From JANRIC01 sp033765345 (GTDB taxonomy: Bacteria; Bacteroidota; Bacteroidia; Cytophagales; Microscillaceae), in NCBI GenBank assembly GCA_033765345.1, contig JANRIC010000127.1, forward strand, positions 1 to 41,665: DNA of 41,665 nucleotides, given 5' to 3'. Position 1 is the first letter of the stretch. The number at the start of each line of letters is the position of its first letter. The position numbers and the translations under genes are program-made. The notes below the pieces were generated by a model. That model searched no databases and had not been told where the DNA came from. It was given only the letters and a program-made list of their open reading frames with translations. Of this stretch, positions 25,414-31,679 are shown piece by piece.

Positions 25414-26001
25414 ATGAAAAAGTTATTTTTTTTACTTTTCTACTTTACTTTTTTTATGAGTGAAGTATCAGCACAATTCACACAAATAAAAAACTTAGAC
25501 GTTGAAAGCTTAAAACCAATAGAAGTCATCCAAGAATTAGATTTTTGTTTTAATAAATTTGATGAAATCGTGGAGAAATATGGCTTAGAGCGCATCAAAA
25601 CCATTGGTGATGCTTATATGGCTGTGGGTGGCTTACCGGTGGCGAATCAAACCAATCCAACGGATGCAGTGCAAGCAGGTTTGGAAATTCAGGCATTTAT
25701 GAATGAACTCAAACAACAAAGAGAAGCAGAAGGAAAGACGGCATGGCAATGTCGCTTGGGGATTCACTCAGGCGAAGTGATAGCAGGCGTAGTCGGCACC
25801 AAGAAATTCGCCTACGACATCTGGGGCGATACCGTAAACTTGGCAAGTAGAATGGAAAGCAGTGGCGAAGTAGGCAAGGTCAATATTTCAGGCGCTACTT
25901 ATGAACTAGTCAAAGACCAATTCCAATGCACTTATCGTGGTAAAATAGAAGCAAAGAACAAGGGCGAAGTGGAGATGTATTTTGTGGAAAAGGTTTTGTA
26001 A
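25414..26001 (+). CDS. Truncated class III adenylate cyclase with signal peptide
   Basis: Residues 1-21 form a signal peptide (ending 'SEVSAQ'). Directly after comes the distal part of a class III cyclase catalytic domain: 'ELDFCFNKFDEIVEKYGLERIKTIGDAYM' with adenine-specifying Lys62, metal Asp66, then 'GIHSGEVIAGVVG', Asp135 in 'YDIWGDTVNLASRM', Asn142 and Arg146. The usual opening of the domain ('FTDFKGF', with the first metal Asp) and the TPR/membrane region expected between signal peptide and cyclase are missing. The product would be exported, away from ATP, and lacks a metal ligand, so activity is unlikely. It looks like an internal deletion of a larger cyclase. Its 3' end is the parent-like sequence of all remnants in the array, and gene G follows by 29 bp. 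Confidence 0.75.
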   Translation: MKKLFFLLFYFTFFMSEVSAQFTQIKNLDVESLKPIEVIQELDFCFNKFDEIVEKYGLERIKTIGDAYMAVGGLPVANQTNPTDAVQAGLEIQAFMNELKQQREAEGKTAWQCRLGIHSGEVIAGVVGTKKFAYDIWGDTVNLASRMESSGEVGKVNISGATYELVKDQFQCTYRGKIEAKNKGEVEMYFVEKVL

Positions 26002-26017
26002 ATTTGTGAGTACAAAA
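25994..26017 (+). promoter_or_regulatory. Inverted repeat at cyclase stop codon (R6)
   Basis: TTTTGT (25994-25999) and ACAAAA (26012-26017) flank a 12-nt spacer; the cyclase stop codon (25999-26001) begins with the last base of the left arm. The following gene starts 13 nt downstream. TAAATTTG at 25999-26006 fits the -7 box of a Bacteroidota promoter, though no TTTG lies at the preferred 19-21 nt upstream. Confidence 0.6.
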
Positions 26018-26030
26018 TTCTCAAATTGAT

Positions 26031-26678
26031 ATGAAACCTTTTGAAAAGTGGAAAACAGAAGAAGTAGAACTCACTTTTGGCATCGATTTTTTACAAGAAA
26101 TGGACGGTATGCAAGCATGGTTGGCACACCAAAACCCACTAAAACCTGAAGAAGAAGCAAGAATGGAAGTATTGCGAAAAAAAATGCAATTGTTTTCTAA
26201 TTTTTGGAATGAAGAAGATGTCAAAGTATTTTTTGTGATGCCTATCATTGAGATTGTCGATTTTTATCACTTTGGAAAATATCGAGCTTTTATGGAGGCT
26301 ACATTTCAAGCAACACTTACTGATGTACAAAATAATCCTTGTACTTTAAGGGGCAGGGTAGAGATGGTAGTTGCTACTGGCAAGCAAGACCCGCAGATAC
26401 CTTTCTTCTTCTTGAATGAATATAAAGCCCAACGCAAAGTGATTACAGACCCGCAAGGGCAACTACTGATAGCTATGCTCGCCGCCCAAGCCAAAAACAA
26501 TGGCTTGAACTTGCCTATTTATGGAATGTATAATATTGGACAATTATGGTTCTTTCTTATTTTGGTAGGCAAAGAATATACGGTAAGTAAAGCCTTTGAT
26601 GCTACAGATGCCATAGATTTGAAGCAAATTATCAATCTACTCCAATATGTCAAAGCCCACATCGAGAGGAATGTTTGA
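26031..26678 (+). CDS. Array member G: small PD-(D/E)XK-like protein
   Basis: The 215-residue protein is a close copy of the one at 23980. It has 'FWNEEDVKVFFVMPII' (58-73), Glu111 ('LRGRVEMVVATG'), Glu130-x-Lys132 ('FFFLNEYKAQ'), 'PQGQLLIAMLAAQ', and C-terminal 'YTVSKAFDATDAIDLKQI'. N-terminal residues 19-50 differ from gene D more than the core does, so this segment may be under different selection. It is the only array member that follows a cyclase gene with a recognisable catalytic domain, 29 bp after the stop. Function unknown; nuclease fold inferred from motif spacing. Confidence 0.75.
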   Translation: MKPFEKWKTEEVELTFGIDFLQEMDGMQAWLAHQNPLKPEEEARMEVLRKKMQLFSNFWNEEDVKVFFVMPIIEIVDFYHFGKYRAFMEATFQATLTDVQNNPCTLRGRVEMVVATGKQDPQIPFFFLNEYKAQRKVITDPQGQLLIAMLAAQAKNNGLNLPIYGMYNIGQLWFFLILVGKEYTVSKAFDATDAIDLKQIINLLQYVKAHIERNV

Positions 26679-26682
26679 GTTT

Positions 26683-26761
26683 TGAAAATCAACAAAGAGA
26701 ACAAGGGCGATTGGCGATGTATTTTGTGGAAGCGAATTTGTAAATTTATAGAAACAAAATC
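26683..26761 (+). repeat. Cyclase-tail remnant R7
   Basis: AAAATCAACAAAGAGAACAAGG again encodes KINKENKG, followed by a one-base loss and then AMYFVEANL-stop in the shifted frame. GAATTTGT (26734-26741) and ACAAAATC (26754-26761) keep the 12-nt spacer, with one mismatch in the arms. The next start codon is 9 nt downstream. Confidence 0.7.
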
Positions 26762-26770
26762 TTAACGGAT

Positions 26771-27448
26771 ATGAAATCTTTTGAAAATTGGAAATATGAA
26801 GAAGTAGAATTGACCTTTGGTATCAAACAAAATGAGAATTTGCCTTTGATGATTGAATGGCTACAATCTGAAGAGAAAATAACAGAAGAGGAAGAAAAAA
26901 TAATTCTAAGACTCCAAAAACGCCTCAAACGCTTTGCCAACGCTTGGAATGAAGAAGATTTGAAAGTCTTTTTTGTGATTCCTTTGATTGATGTGGTCGA
27001 TTTTTATGAAGAGGGTAAATTCAGGGCTTTCACAGAGGCAACAATTGGTGCCGAACTCAAAGACATTCACAACCAAGAAATAAACTTGCGAGGGCGTGTA
27101 GAATTGTTAGTGGCTACGGGTGAACAAGACCCCCGCACGCCTTTTTTCTTTTTGAATGAATACAAACCCCAACTCAAATCGCAAAAAGACCCACAAGGAC
27201 AACTCCTAATTGCTATGCTCACTGCCCAAGCCAAAAATGAGGCGTATCACATTCCTATCTATGGGCTTTATACGATTGGTAGAAACTGGTACTTTGTAGT
27301 ATTAGAAAGAAAAGAATATGCGGTTAGTCGTCAGTTTGATGCTACCGAAGATGATATTTGGCAGATTGTAGCCATTCTGAAAAAAGCAAAATTATACATT
27401 GAAGAAAATTATGCAAAACTTATCAATATAAGCAAAAAACAAATCTAA
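26771..27448 (+). CDS. Array member H: small PD-(D/E)XK-like protein
   Basis: The 225-residue protein is a close copy of the one at 22389; the first 50 residues are nearly identical. It has 'AWNEEDLKVFFVIPLI', Glu111 ('LRGRVELLVATG'), Glu130-x-Lys132 ('FFFLNEYKPQ'), 'PQGQLLIAMLTAQ' and 'YAVSRQFDATEDDI'. It is the last gene of the array; a short remnant (ATGATGTATTTTGTGGAAAAATG, 27452 onward) follows its stop. The pair G-H mirrors the pair A-B, which points to duplication of a two-gene block. Function unknown; nuclease fold inferred. Confidence 0.75.
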   Translation: MKSFENWKYEEVELTFGIKQNENLPLMIEWLQSEEKITEEEEKIILRLQKRLKRFANAWNEEDLKVFFVIPLIDVVDFYEEGKFRAFTEATIGAELKDIHNQEINLRGRVELLVATGEQDPRTPFFFLNEYKPQLKSQKDPQGQLLIAMLTAQAKNEAYHIPIYGLYTIGRNWYFVVLERKEYAVSRQFDATEDDIWQIVAILKKAKLYIEENYAKLINISKKQI

Positions 27449-27450
27449 TT

Positions 27451-27472
27451 GATGATGTATTTTGTGGAAAAA
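27451..27472 (+). repeat. Terminal cyclase-tail remnant R8 (short)
   Basis: Only the MYFVE-coding core ATGTATTTTGTGGAAAAA survives, directly after the stop of gene H. The inverted repeat is absent. It marks the right end of the array. Confidence 0.55.
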
Positions 27473-27604
27473 TGCAGTAAAACTCAGATTTAAATACACA
27501 CGAGCCCAGAGAACCACTCTCACATTGGATGGATAAAGATACGCCGTTCGCTAGAAATCGCTTGTTTTTAATGCTCTAACGATAATTACTTAAGAATCAA
27601 ACCT

Positions 27605-28045
27605 ATGAAAGCCATATTTCTCAAAATATTATTCTGGGTTTTAATGGCAATTATCCCGCTGATCGCCATTTTACTCATTTTTTTAGGTATCAATGATTAT
27701 TACGAGATCAGTCAACTCAACATAAAAGGCAAAGTAGGCAAAGCACGCATTACCCGTGCAGAGGTTGAGGACGACACCGAAGGATCAGATACGCATTATC
27801 TGTACTATCAGGTAGAAGGCTCTGATAAGATCACCGAAGAAGTCGTAGAAGAAAAAATCTATGTAAAATACAAACCAGGAAGCACCGTAGCGGTTTTTTA
27901 TGTACCCGATCAACCACACATTGCCCGCCTGAAAGAAAGAGGACTATCCTATCAAGCAGCCATTTTCAGATTAGGCATTGGGATAGTTCTGCTCATTTTG
28001 TTTGGCTGGTATATCATACAACTTTACTGGGGCAAAAATCCTTAA
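27605..28045 (+). CDS. DUF3592-like membrane protein
   Basis: The 146-residue protein has a membrane segment at about 8-29, a 75-residue extracytoplasmic beta domain, and a second membrane segment at about 120-140. The domain contains 'GKARITRAEVEDDTEG', 'YYQVEG' and 'YKPGSTVAVFYVPDQPHIARL', the typical wording of DUF3592 proteins. Function of the family is unknown. It is flanked by the paralogue array and by a bidirectional terminator, so it is probably a single-gene unit. Confidence 0.7.
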   Translation: MKAIFLKILFWVLMAIIPLIAILLIFLGINDYYEISQLNIKGKVGKARITRAEVEDDTEGSDTHYLYYQVEGSDKITEEVVEEKIYVKYKPGSTVAVFYVPDQPHIARLKERGLSYQAAIFRLGIGIVLLILFGWYIIQLYWGKNP

Positions 28046-28048
28046 AAA

Positions 28049-28081
28049 AAAAGTGTCAGTTGGAAAAAAACCGACACTTTT
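28049..28081. terminator. Bidirectional terminator
   Basis: AAAAGTGTC (28049-28057) and GACACTTTT (28073-28081) form a 9-bp stem with A-run and T-run on its two sides. It lies between the converging DUF3592 and lipocalin-like genes and can serve both. Confidence 0.75.
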
Positions 28082-28102
28082 ATAAAAGCATAAATTTCAA
28101 AA

Positions 28103-28576
28103 TTACTTAGCTCTTTTCATTACAAATTCTTTAATAGGGCTTCCTTCTTCATCATCATTAAAAAGCACCATCTTATCAGCAGTGATTTCTTTGAGCAGGA
28201 CTTTGTCTTCATCCTCAGCATCATCTTCTTTGGTGATGATATAACCGTCTTCAAAACTCCAGGTGCCAGTTTTGTTTTCTTCTTCCTGAGTCATCGGATT
28301 TTTGCTGCTTGAGGCGTATGTGCCGTCAGCCTTAAACTCCATACTCATTTCTGAGAAAGACTGCATCATCATATCAATCATTCCTTTCATCATTTCTTTT
28401 TGTGCTTCATCATCACTATTTCCCATTTCTTTCTCAATGAGTTCCATCAGGATAGGCTTCATTACTTCCATATCAGGATTCCATTTTCCGACGATCTGGG
28501 CTTTTTGAGCAGTAGCAACTTGCAGAGATGTGAATAAGATAAGACCAAATAGCAAAAGGCAAGTTTTAATTTTCAT
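28103..28576 (-). CDS. Small secreted lipocalin-like protein
   Basis: The 157-residue precursor has a clear signal peptide (MKIKTCLLLFGLILFTSLQVATAQ). The mature part opens 'IVGKWNPDMEVMK', has a Met-rich, acidic helical insert ('EMMKGMIDMMMQSFSEM'), then beta strands 'MEFKADGTYASSS', 'GTWSFEDGYII' and 'KEITADKMVLFND'. This 'GKW ... F.aDGTy ... GtW ...' arrangement is that of lipocalin-like/DUF4488-type Bacteroidota proteins. It is probably periplasmic or secreted; ligand unknown. It is a single gene with its own terminator. Confidence 0.7.
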   Translation of the reverse strand: MKIKTCLLLFGLILFTSLQVATAQKAQIVGKWNPDMEVMKPILMELIEKEMGNSDDEAQKEMMKGMIDMMMQSFSEMSMEFKADGTYASSSKNPMTQEEENKTGTWSFEDGYIITKEDDAEDEDKVLLKEITADKMVLFNDDEEGSPIKEFVMKRAK

Positions 28577-28742
28577 TGTATAAGTGTTTAAATTACCAAT
28601 AAATACTCAAATAATATGCTTATGGTTACAAAAAATCTGATTCACTACAGAATTAGATTTCTTTCTGAAAATAATTAAATTGCACTTCAAATAACAAAAC
28701 ATTGGGTATAAGCAATCCGGGTGCACCTAAAATTGATCGTTG

Positions 28743-28790
28743 CCCAACACCTAATACCCAATACCCAACACCTAATACCCAATACCCAAC
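28743..28790. repeat. 21-bp C-rich tandem repeat abutting a start codon
   Basis: The unit CCCAACACCTAATACCCAATA repeats with a 21-bp period for just over two copies and ends at the base before the ATG of the pseudouridine synthase gene. On the minus strand it gives GGG runs separated by TATT and longer loops, which could form a G-quadruplex. It displaces any normal leader sequence. Confidence 0.65.
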
Positions 28791-29528
28791 ATGACCGATT
28801 ATAACCCTTATTTTCATGTGATTTATGAAGACAACCACTTACTCATTGTCAACAAACCCAGCGGTTTGCTGGTACAGGCTGACCAAACCGGTGACAAAAC
28901 CCTGACCGACTGGGCTAAAGAATACATCAAAGAAAAATACGACAAACCCGGTGAGGTTTTCTTGGGTGTGCCACATCGCCTAGATCGCCCCGTAAGTGGA
29001 CTTACCATCCTCTGCCGTACCTCCAAAGCCCTGGAGCGTATGAATCAGCTTTTCAGAGAAAGAAAAATGAATAAAACCTATTGGGCTATCGTCAAAAAAC
29101 GCCCTCCAAAATCCAAAGATAAACTTACCCACTGGCTACTCAAAGACCCGGTCAAAAACCTGGTCAAAGCTTTTCCTTATCCGCACGAGCAGGCACTAAA
29201 AGCCGAGCTCCAGTACCGTATACTCGGCAAACTCAATGACCACTGGCTCTTGGAGGTCAGTCCCCTTACCGGACGTCCGCACCAGATTAGAGTACAACTG
29301 GCCTCTATGGGTTGCCCCATTCGGGGAGATGTCAAATACGGCTTCCACAAACCCAACCCCGATGCCGACATCAACCTGCACGCCCGGAAAGTGTATTTTA
29401 TCCATCCGGTCAAAAAAGAACCCCTGCAATGCATCGCCGCCCTGCCTGAACAGCAATTCTGGGAGCAATTCCTGGTATTTGACAAACCCCAGGTAAAAGA
29501 CAAAAATATAGACAATCTACACTCCTGA
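28791..29528 (+). CDS. RluA-family pseudouridine synthase
   Basis: The enzyme converts uridine to pseudouridine in RNA. The 245-residue protein has only the catalytic domain, without an S4 RNA-binding domain. The catalytic motif 'PHRLDRPVSGLTILCRT' carries the essential Asp; 'VIYEDNHLLIVNKPSGL' and 'LEVSPLTGRPHQIRVQL' are the flanking conserved motifs. The lack of S4 and the short length fit the RluA/RluC-like or TruC-like subgroups; the exact RNA target cannot be read. The ATG lies directly behind a tandem repeat. Confidence 0.9.
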   Translation: MTDYNPYFHVIYEDNHLLIVNKPSGLLVQADQTGDKTLTDWAKEYIKEKYDKPGEVFLGVPHRLDRPVSGLTILCRTSKALERMNQLFRERKMNKTYWAIVKKRPPKSKDKLTHWLLKDPVKNLVKAFPYPHEQALKAELQYRILGKLNDHWLLEVSPLTGRPHQIRVQLASMGCPIRGDVKYGFHKPNPDADINLHARKVYFIHPVKKEPLQCIAALPEQQFWEQFLVFDKPQVKDKNIDNLHS

Positions 29529-29837
29529 TGCAACGATTCAAGCTCAAGGACTGTCTTGTCTATAAAAACCAAAAATATTTGGTCAAACATTTGTAGATTT
29601 GAAAATAGTTTCAGTACTTTGTAATGCAAGTTACTAGGTAATGTATTTTATGTGTTCGTAAATGGACAATAATTGTCTTACCAGCGTACACTTTATGAAA
29701 CAAAATAAAACTTAACTTTTTGATATTGAGCTGTTTATCTCAAATGGTATTTTAATTGAACTAAACTGTAATGATGTAGACCTATATATAGACTGATGAT
29801 AAAATTTAATCGATTTACTATAAAACCTATAAACCAT
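29529..29837. other. Intergenic region upstream of tolC-like gene
   Basis: AT-rich, without a supported gene. It contains a short palindrome ACCAAA-AATA-TTTGGT (29568-29583) and a near-dyad AGTACTTTG-TAAT-GCAAGTTACT (29613-29635). The latter overlaps TACTTTG, a loose -7 match, 21 nt after a TTTG at 29590-29593. It may be a regulated promoter of the export genes. Confidence 0.4.
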
Positions 29838-31301
29838 ATGACCATTTTACTGAAGCCACTATTTAAAAAATCTCTATTTGGCTTAATCTGCTTATTGTTT
29901 ATTTCTTGGAGTGTTTCGGCGCAAGACACTCCTTCGAATAATACCTGGTCTTTAGAGCAATGCGTACAATATGCAATTAAAAATAATGTGAGTGTCATGC
30001 AAAGTGACCTTCAGGTACAGGTGAGCGAGAATAATTATTTACAATCGAAGGTATCACGTTATCCTGATTTGAATGCAGGAGCTAATCAAAACTTTAACTG
30101 GGGGCGTTCTATTGACCCTTTTACCAACCAGTTTGTGAATCAAAGGATTAGCTCTAACAATTTTAGTTTAAATTCATCTCTCACTTTGTTTGACGGATTT
30201 AGCATCAGCAACACCATCAAAAGAAATCAGATTGATGTTGAAGTTGATCGACTCACCGCCCAACAATCCCGCAACGATGTATCGCTTAATGTAGCATTGG
30301 GTTATTTGAATATTTTGCTCAATAAAGAGCTTCTTTCCGTGGCTGAACAAAATGTCCTCTCTACACAAGCACAATTGGATCGCACCCAAAAGCTTTTTGA
30401 TGCCGGTGCAGTGGCCGAAAACGATGTCATCGATCTCAAAGCTACCCTTTCTAACAATGAATTGGCAGTGGTAAATGCTAAAAATCAATTACAAATATCC
30501 TATGTTACTTTACAACAATTGATGAACCTGCCCGTAACCCTCAATTTTGAGGTCAGAGAAGTATCTATTGAAGCACTGGATGTGATTAATTTTTCGGAAA
30601 CTGCGGATCAGATTTATCAAACCGCCCTGACCAACCAGCCTAATATTCGCAGTGCCGAGCGCAATGAAGAAAGTGCCGCTTATTCTATTGATATTGCAAA
30701 ATCCGGTTCTTATCCTACACTTACACTCAGTGGTTCTATTTTTACTGGTTACTCGAGTGCTACCACAAGGGATGGAAGCGAGTTTTTCAATTTTGTTGAT
30801 ACCGTAGGTTTTGTAGATGGTAATACCAGTGTGCCTGTGACCAGCGAAAGGTCTTTTGCATTGCCTGAAAAAGCACCATTTTTTGATCAATTGGGGGATA
30901 ACTTCCGCCAACAAATTTCGCTCAGTTTAAATATCCCGATCTTCAATCGCTGGCAGGTGAAAAACCAGGTCAATAATGCTGTAATTAATAAAAAAAGTGC
31001 CGAACTGAGTACTCAAAATCTCAAAAACCAACTCCGCCAAACCATCGAGCAGGCTTATGTAGATGCACAATCTGCCTTGAATACCTACCAAGCCCGCCAA
31101 AAACAAGTAGAAGCCCTGGAGCTTTCTTATGAAACTACCGAAAAACGCTACAATGCGGGTGCTGCCAATGTGGTGGATTTTAACCTAGCGCGTATCAACC
31201 GCGACAATGCCCGTTCGGACGCCGTGAGAGCCAAATATGATTATCTATTCCGCAAAAAAGTATTGGATTTTTACCTAGGGCGTGATCTGTCTATTGATTA
31301 A
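29838..31301 (+). CDS. TolC-family outer membrane efflux protein
   Basis: I prefer the Met at 29838 (MTILLKPLFKKSLFG), which gives a normal signal peptide ending at 'SVSAQ'; an upstream Met at 29796 would add 14 residues. The 487-residue protein has the two outer-membrane efflux repeats of TolC: the first starts 'WSLEQCVQYAIKNNVSVMQSDLQ', the second near 'QIYQTALTNQPNIRSAERN'. Long coiled helices are followed by 'RYNAGAANVVDFNLARINRDNA' near the end. It forms the outer membrane tunnel of a tripartite exporter. The adaptor gene follows 378 bp downstream, but a terminator lies between them. Confidence 0.9.
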   Translation: MTILLKPLFKKSLFGLICLLFISWSVSAQDTPSNNTWSLEQCVQYAIKNNVSVMQSDLQVQVSENNYLQSKVSRYPDLNAGANQNFNWGRSIDPFTNQFVNQRISSNNFSLNSSLTLFDGFSISNTIKRNQIDVEVDRLTAQQSRNDVSLNVALGYLNILLNKELLSVAEQNVLSTQAQLDRTQKLFDAGAVAENDVIDLKATLSNNELAVVNAKNQLQISYVTLQQLMNLPVTLNFEVREVSIEALDVINFSETADQIYQTALTNQPNIRSAERNEESAAYSIDIAKSGSYPTLTLSGSIFTGYSSATTRDGSEFFNFVDTVGFVDGNTSVPVTSERSFALPEKAPFFDQLGDNFRQQISLSLNIPIFNRWQVKNQVNNAVINKKSAELSTQNLKNQLRQTIEQAYVDAQSALNTYQARQKQVEALELSYETTEKRYNAGAANVVDFNLARINRDNARSDAVRAKYDYLFRKKVLDFYLGRDLSID

Positions 31302-31322
31302 CCTAGATTGACTATAAATGCC

Positions 31323-31361
31323 TAAAAGCCTGAATGTATTCAAACAACATTTGGGCTTTTT
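31323..31361 (+). terminator. Terminator after tolC-like gene
   Basis: AAAAGCC (31324-31330) pairs with GGCTTTT (31354-31360), with inner ATGT/ACAT pairing, and is followed by a T. It lies 22 bp after the stop codon. Confidence 0.6.
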
Positions 31362-31679
31362 GGGTGAAGTCCAACTTAAAAAACGCTTAAATCATATAAA
31401 GAATCTATTTTTTTATCTTTTTTTGTAACATATCTACCACAAAACTGACAAATAGGGTAAGAAATACTGATTTGGTAGTATTCAAGATGTAATGCTGAAA
31501 TAAAAAAACGCCTGGCTTTGTGTCTTCACAAAGCCCCTTTTTGAACGAACAGCATTACTTGTTTAACACTACCTAGTATTCCAAATAACAAAACAGTTGT
31601 CTCTTAAATCGTCAATAGTTTTCCGATAAAGAAAAATTAGAATTACTCAAAAATTTATTAAAATCATCGTCTAAAAACC
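31362..31679. other. Intergenic region with orphan terminator
   Basis: No open reading frame is supported between the tolC terminator and the adaptor gene. The region contains a second, very strong terminator-like hairpin (31514-31542) and, right after it, the motif TGAACGAACAGCATTACTT, which also occurs at the left edge of the window (217-240). A small untranslated RNA ending at 31542 is possible. Confidence 0.5.
31514..31542 (+). terminator. Strong orphan rho-independent terminator
   Basis: GGCTTTGTG (31514-31522), loop TCTT, CACAAAGCC (31527-31535), then CCTTTTT. The stem is a perfect 9 bp with a tetraloop and T-run. No gene ends just upstream, as the tolC-like gene already has its own terminator. 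It may close a small RNA or act as a leader attenuator for the adaptor gene 137 bp downstream. Confidence 0.7.

Noticed and set aside
25414..27448. Calling the cyclase plus small proteins a Pycsar or CBASS defence system
   Set aside because: The cyclase is truncated and lacks a metal ligand, and the small proteins show no cyclic-nucleotide-binding domain. The idea stays a question, not a call.
21870..27472. Classical integron or CRISPR interpretation of the repeated array
   Set aside because: No integrase gene, no attC-type folded sites, and repeats are too far apart and derived from coding sequence. Spacing by whole genes excludes CRISPR.
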